DNA of 64,000 nt from Bacilli bacterium (GTDB lineage Bacteria > Bacillota_I > Bacilli_A > RF39 > UBA660): contig JAFRCK010000023.1 of assembly GCA_017404385.1 (NCBI GenBank), forward strand, positions 62,001 to 126,000, read 5' to 3'. The notes beneath the pieces are model-generated. The model ran no database searches. It had not been told where the DNA came from and worked only from the letters and a program-made list of their open reading frames with translations. Below, piece after piece: positions 61,350 to 64,000 of the stretch. The stretch's first letter is position 1. Each line of letters opens with the position of its first letter. The position numbers and the translations under genes are program-made.

Positions 61350-61360
61350 TATGTTATAAT
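61333..61360 (+). promoter_or_regulatory. Promoter of rpmG
   Basis: TTGAAT (61333-61338), a 16-nt spacer and TATAAT (61355-61360) with TGT before it; it overlaps the end of the PBP gene. Confidence 0.65.
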
Positions 61361-61393
61361 TAAACAAGTAATTGAAAAAAGAGGAGGCAAATT

Positions 61394-61585
61394 ATGGCAG
61401 GTTCAAAGAAAAAAGAAGCTAGAGAATTCGTTGCTTTAGAATGTACAGCTTGTAAAGAAGAAAATAAAGTTTCTAGAGAAAATTATTTCGTAGAAAAGAA
61501 TAAAACAAATACACCTGATCGTTTAGAATTAAATAAATATTGTCCAGTTTGTAAAAAACATACTGTTCATAAAGAAAAGAAATAA
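61394..61585 (+). CDS. rpmG: Ribosomal protein L33, zinc-binding form
   Basis: 63 residues. [19 protein letters not shown] and [18 protein letters not shown] give the two CxxC pairs of zinc-type L33. The N-terminus is about ten residues longer than in many L33 proteins ([11 protein letters not shown]). GAGGAGGC is the ribosome-binding site. Confidence 0.95.
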   Translation: MAGSKKKEAREFVALECTACKEENKVSRENYFVEKNKTNTPDRLELNKYCPVCKKHTVHKEKK

Positions 61586-61618
61586 GGATAATTACTTATT
61601 TTTTTTGAAGGAGTTATT

Positions 61619-62521
61619 ATGAAAAAAGTGGTTGTTGTTGGTTGTGGAAATGTAGGATTGGCTTATGTTAATAACCTAGTTGCTACAAATGGTCTAGTTA
61701 ATGAAATAGTGTTGATTGATATTAATAGAGATAAAATACTAGGTGAAGCAATGGATTTAAATCATGCTGGTGTAGTATTTAATTCTAATATCAATGTAAA
61801 AGCTGGTTCATATAAAGATTGTTTTAATGCAGATATTGTTGTTATTGCTGCTGGATTAAATCAAGAAAAAGGTGAAACAAGATTAGACTTAATAAAAAGA
61901 AATAAGAATATAATTGAATCAATAGTGGATGAGGTTATGTCTAATGGATTTGGTGGGATATTTTTAGTGGCTACTAATCCAGTTGATATAATGTCTTATT
62001 ATGTTAAAATGAAATCTGGTCTTCCAGCTGGTAAAGTAATTGGAACTGGTACATTATTAGATATTGAAAGATTAAAGTTCTTATTAAGTCAAAAAATAAA
62101 AATTAACACAGAAAATATTCATGCATATGTTTTAGGAGAACATGGTGATAGTTCATTTGTAGTTTGGTCTAAATCAACTGTTGGAATGGTACCAATTCTA
62201 AATACCGTTTCAAAAGATGACTTAGATGCCATTGAAACAGAAGTAAAACAGTTAGCATATAAAATAATCAATTATAAAGATTATACTAATTATGGTGTTG
62301 CTATGTGTTTATTAAAGATAACAAAGGCTATATTAAAAGATGAAAATCTTGTTTTAAATGTTTCTTCGTTTGTAGATGATATTTATATAGGAATGCCATC
62401 TGTTGTAGGAATTGGTGGAGTAAAAGGTACTATGAAGATTAATTTTACAGAAGAAGAAAAAGAAAAGTATGAAAATTCTAAAAGGGTTATTAAAGAAGCT
62501 ATAGAATCTATGGAGGTGTAA
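61619..62521 (+). CDS. ldh: L-lactate dehydrogenase
   Basis: Reduces pyruvate to lactate with NADH. 300 residues. N-terminal VVVVGCGNVGLAYV Rossmann loop. Gln in AAGLNQEKGETRLDL favours lactate over malate. GTGTLLDIERL carries Asp and Arg, and GEHGDSSFVVW the catalytic His. A Thr/Asn-rich TNYGVAMCLLKIT segment lies near the substrate site. AAGGAG precedes the start. With pyruvate kinase at 2275 it points to lactic fermentation. efp follows after 8 nt. Confidence 0.94.
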   Translation: MKKVVVVGCGNVGLAYVNNLVATNGLVNEIVLIDINRDKILGEAMDLNHAGVVFNSNINVKAGSYKDCFNADIVVIAAGLNQEKGETRLDLIKRNKNIIESIVDEVMSNGFGGIFLVATNPVDIMSYYVKMKSGLPAGKVIGTGTLLDIERLKFLLSQKIKINTENIHAYVLGEHGDSSFVVWSKSTVGMVPILNTVSKDDLDAIETEVKQLAYKIINYKDYTNYGVAMCLLKITKAILKDENLVLNVSSFVDDIYIGMPSVVGIGGVKGTMKINFTEEEKEKYENSKRVIKEAIESMEV

Positions 62522-62529
62522 AGATTATG

Positions 62530-63087
62530 ATGATAGATATTAATGATATAAAAAATGGTATGACTGTTATTATAGAAGGTCAATTATATCAAATAGTAGA
62601 TTTTTTACATGTTAAACCAGGTAAAGGATCTGCATTCATGAAAATGAAATTAAAAAATTTACGTGCAGGAACTACATTAGAAAAGACTATGAATACAAAT
62701 ATTAAAATTGAAAAGGCAAATGTTACTAAAATGCCTATGTCTTATTTATATTCAACTGGTGATTCTTATGTATTTATGAATATGCAAACTTATGATCAAG
62801 TTGAATTAAGTGGTAAACAAATTCCGGAAGAAAGTAAATTTTTAAAAGAAAATTTAGATGTTGAATTAACTTATTTTGGTGATGAATTATTAGGATTAAA
62901 TTTACCAGAAAAAATAGATTATATTGTTACTAATACAATGGATGCTGTTAAAGGTAATACAACTAATAATGCACAAAAAGATGCTGAATTAGAAAATGGT
63001 TTAGTTGTTAAAGTACCTTTATTCATTAATAATGGTGACGAAATAGTTGTTTCGACTAAAGATGGAAAGTATGTATCAAGAAAGTAA
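62530..63087 (+). CDS. efp: Elongation factor P
   Basis: 185 residues (186 if ATG 62527 is used; GGAGGTG is 8 or 11 nt away). Three beta-barrel domains. The loop DFLHVKPGKGSAFMKMKLKNL carries the Lys that is often modified, and the C-terminal domain has GLVVKVPLFINNGDEIVVST. It rescues ribosomes stalled at polyproline. In Bacillus efp lies directly upstream of the spoIIIA operon, as it does here for spoIIIAH. Confidence 0.97.
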   Translation: MIDINDIKNGMTVIIEGQLYQIVDFLHVKPGKGSAFMKMKLKNLRAGTTLEKTMNTNIKIEKANVTKMPMSYLYSTGDSYVFMNMQTYDQVELSGKQIPEESKFLKENLDVELTYFGDELLGLNLPEKIDYIVTNTMDAVKGNTTNNAQKDAELENGLVVKVPLFINNGDEIVVSTKDGKYVSRK

Positions 63088-63104
63088 TATACTTTCTTTT
63101 TTTG
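63078..63104 (+). terminator. Intrinsic terminator after efp
   Basis: AAGAAAGT (63078-63085) pairs with ACTTTCTT (63091-63098), loop AATAT. Confidence 0.85.
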
Positions 63105-63153
63105 TCATAAATATTTTTAAAAATCAATATAATATACTAAACTGGAGGTAATT

Positions 63154-63651
63154 ATGATAAAAAAACAAAGTATTTGGGCTTTAACATTATTTAGTTTAAT
63201 ATTAGTATTAAGTGTATATTATATTACTTTGCCTGAAGAGATAGAAACTAGTACTAAGAAAGAAGTAAAAGAGACAATTGAAGAAGTACAAGATAATGAG
63301 ATTATTACTACTTTAAAGATGGAAAACGAGGAAGAAAAAAATAAGAAAACAAAAGAATATCAAGATATACTAAGTAAAGAAGATGCTACTAAAGAAGAAA
63401 AAAATAATGCATATGAAGGTTTAAAACTTTTAAATATTATTAAAGGAAAAGAAGAGGAAATAGCTCTAAAAATAAAAGATAAATTTAATTTAGATAATTT
63501 TGTAAAAATAGATGATGATAAGGTAATGATAACTCTTATAAAAAAAGATCATAATTCTTCATTAGCTTCGGAAATTATGACCTTTGTACAATCATTCTTT
63601 GATAAAAAAATGTATATAACTATTAAATTTGAAACTGAAAAAGAACAATAA
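63154..63651 (+). CDS. spoIIIAH: Stage III sporulation protein AH
   Basis: 165 residues. The start IKKQSIWALTLFSLILVLSV matches Bacillus SpoIIIAH (LKKQTVWLLTMLSLVVVLSV). A Glu/Lys linker (shorter than in Bacillus) and the ring-building YscJ/FliF-like domain follow (about 85-160; ILSKEDATKEEKNNAYE, then VKIDDDKVMITLIKKDHN). SpoIIIAH sits in the mother-cell membrane and docks with SpoIIQ to form the channel to the forespore. None of spoIIIAA-AG is next to it. TGGAGGT is the ribosome-binding site, with TATAAT at 63128-63133. Confidence 0.92.
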   Translation: MIKKQSIWALTLFSLILVLSVYYITLPEEIETSTKKEVKETIEEVQDNEIITTLKMENEEEKNKKTKEYQDILSKEDATKEEKNNAYEGLKLLNIIKGKEEEIALKIKDKFNLDNFVKIDDDKVMITLIKKDHNSSLASEIMTFVQSFFDKKMYITIKFETEKEQ

Positions 63652-63668
63652 CATTTTTGTTCTTTTTT
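63641..63668 (+). terminator. Intrinsic terminator after spoIIIAH
   Basis: AAGAACAA (63641-63648) pairs with TTGTTCTT (63657-63664), then T residues. Confidence 0.83.
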
Positions 63669-63721
63669 CATATAATATTATGAGTAATTGATATACCTCT
63701 ATAGAAAGTGAGGGAAATAAG

Positions 63722-63928
63722 TTGTCAAAAGGAATATTAACAAAAAGAGAAAGGGAAGTATTTGAATTATTGATAATTAATTATACAACTAAGGAAATAG
63801 CAAATAAATTAAACATTAGTGAGAAAACAGTTAGAAATCATATTTCTAATGTTATGCAAAAACTTGATGTAAAAGGTAGAAGTAGTGCTGTAGTTGAATT
63901 ACTTAAATTAAATGAGATTTCTTTATAG
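63722..63928 (+). CDS. gerE: Sporulation regulator GerE (LuxR-type HTH)
   Basis: 68 residues, a single LuxR-type helix-turn-helix. LTKREREVFELLIINYTTKE and ISEKTVRNHISNVMQKLDVK are almost identical to Bacillus GerE, and SSAVVELLKLNEISL parallels its end. GerE is a late mother-cell regulator of coat genes. TTG start, 5 nt after GTGAGGGA; Bacillus gerE also begins with TTG. The next gene begins 51 nt downstream. Confidence 0.93.
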   Translation: MSKGILTKREREVFELLIINYTTKEIANKLNISEKTVRNHISNVMQKLDVKGRSSAVVELLKLNEISL

Positions 63929-63941
63929 AATTCTCATTTTT
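63911..63941 (+). terminator. Terminator overlapping the end of gerE
   Basis: AATGAGA (63911-63917) pairs with TCTCATT (63932-63938), with an inner TTCT/AGAA stem, then T residues. Confidence 0.78.
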
Positions 63942-63978
63942 TTAATTACTTTTTCATAGAATTTTAGTAGGTGATAAT

Positions 63979-64000
63979 ATGATAAAAAGATTATCTTTAA
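63979..64000 (+). CDS. Start of an unidentified gene, cut by the window end
   Basis: ATG 63979 follows GTAGGTGATAAT, the ribosome-binding pattern used by many genes here. Only MIKRLSL can be read, so no function can be given. Confidence 0.55.

Noticed and set aside
1-64000. Mollicute-type recoding of TGA to Trp
   Set aside because: Several genes end in TGA at the expected place and Trp positions in conserved proteins are TGG.

Overview
The window is a very A+T-rich, gene-dense chromosomal segment of a walled, low-GC Firmicute. TGA is used as a stop (for example at the ends of the genes at 20201-20911 and 29291-29932) and Trp is TGG, so the standard bacterial code applies. Division and peptidoglycan genes are mixed with sporulation genes: spoVD, spoVE, a cotE homologue, spoIIIAH and gerE. 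A T-box and an L20-type leader are also present. Together these point to a spore-forming member of the Bacilli, probably a deep-branching gut lineage of the Erysipelotrichales/RF39/ML615J-28 kind. The placement is inferred; no 16S gene is present.

Layout. 1-9 kb: a PASTA-type class B PBP, pyruvate kinase, two coupled unknown genes, a thymidylate kinase-like gene, a Lys-Ile-Glu tRNA cluster, a flippase-like membrane protein, then a Phe T-box and pheS-pheT (8.5-12.2 kb). 12-26 kb: anchored surface proteins, polA, a XerC/D recombinase, two kinase-like genes, a stand-alone Smr protein, a 747-residue repeat protein, priA, and a gene flanked by a second copy of the priA 3' end. 26.7-33.1 kb: translation genes (rpsB, tsf, frr, rpsP, khpA) interleaved with small envelope proteins and cotE. 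33-35 kb: a divergent MurT/GatD pair whose GatD lacks the catalytic Cys and His. 35-43 kb: yebC, a VanY-like carboxypeptidase, a leader-peptide attenuator in front of an ABC-F ATPase, an acetyltransferase, DUF402 and CYTH proteins, and an HTH-membrane/DUF4097 pair. 43-56 kb: a dcw-like cluster, spoVD-(NlpC/P60)-mraY-(deacetylase)-spoVE-murG-murB-divIB-ftsA-ftsZ, resembling the Bacillus order without murE and murD. 55.7-64 kb: infC-rpmI-rplT with leader, an orphan MvaI/BcnI-like nuclease, two tRNAs, tspO, an elongation-type PBP, rpmG, ldh, efp, spoIIIAH and gerE.

The main theme is envelope growth and remodelling: three class B PBPs, MraY, MurG, MurB, two NlpC/VanY-type hydrolases, a deacetylase and MurT/GatD-like proteins, together with translation. 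Regulation is read mostly at RNA level: the pheST T-box, the infC leader with an AUA start codon, and a four-hairpin ribosome-mediated attenuator before the ABC-F gene. Intrinsic terminators follow most transcription units, and several promoter -35 boxes lie inside the preceding terminator or gene.

The most unusual observations are the ABC-F attenuator, the matching Lys/Glu-rich tails with a SAP/Rho-N-like domain on ribosomal proteins S2 and L20, the apparently inactive GatD, the duplicated priA 3' end, and SpoIIIAH alone directly after efp. No phage, IS element or CRISPR array was found.
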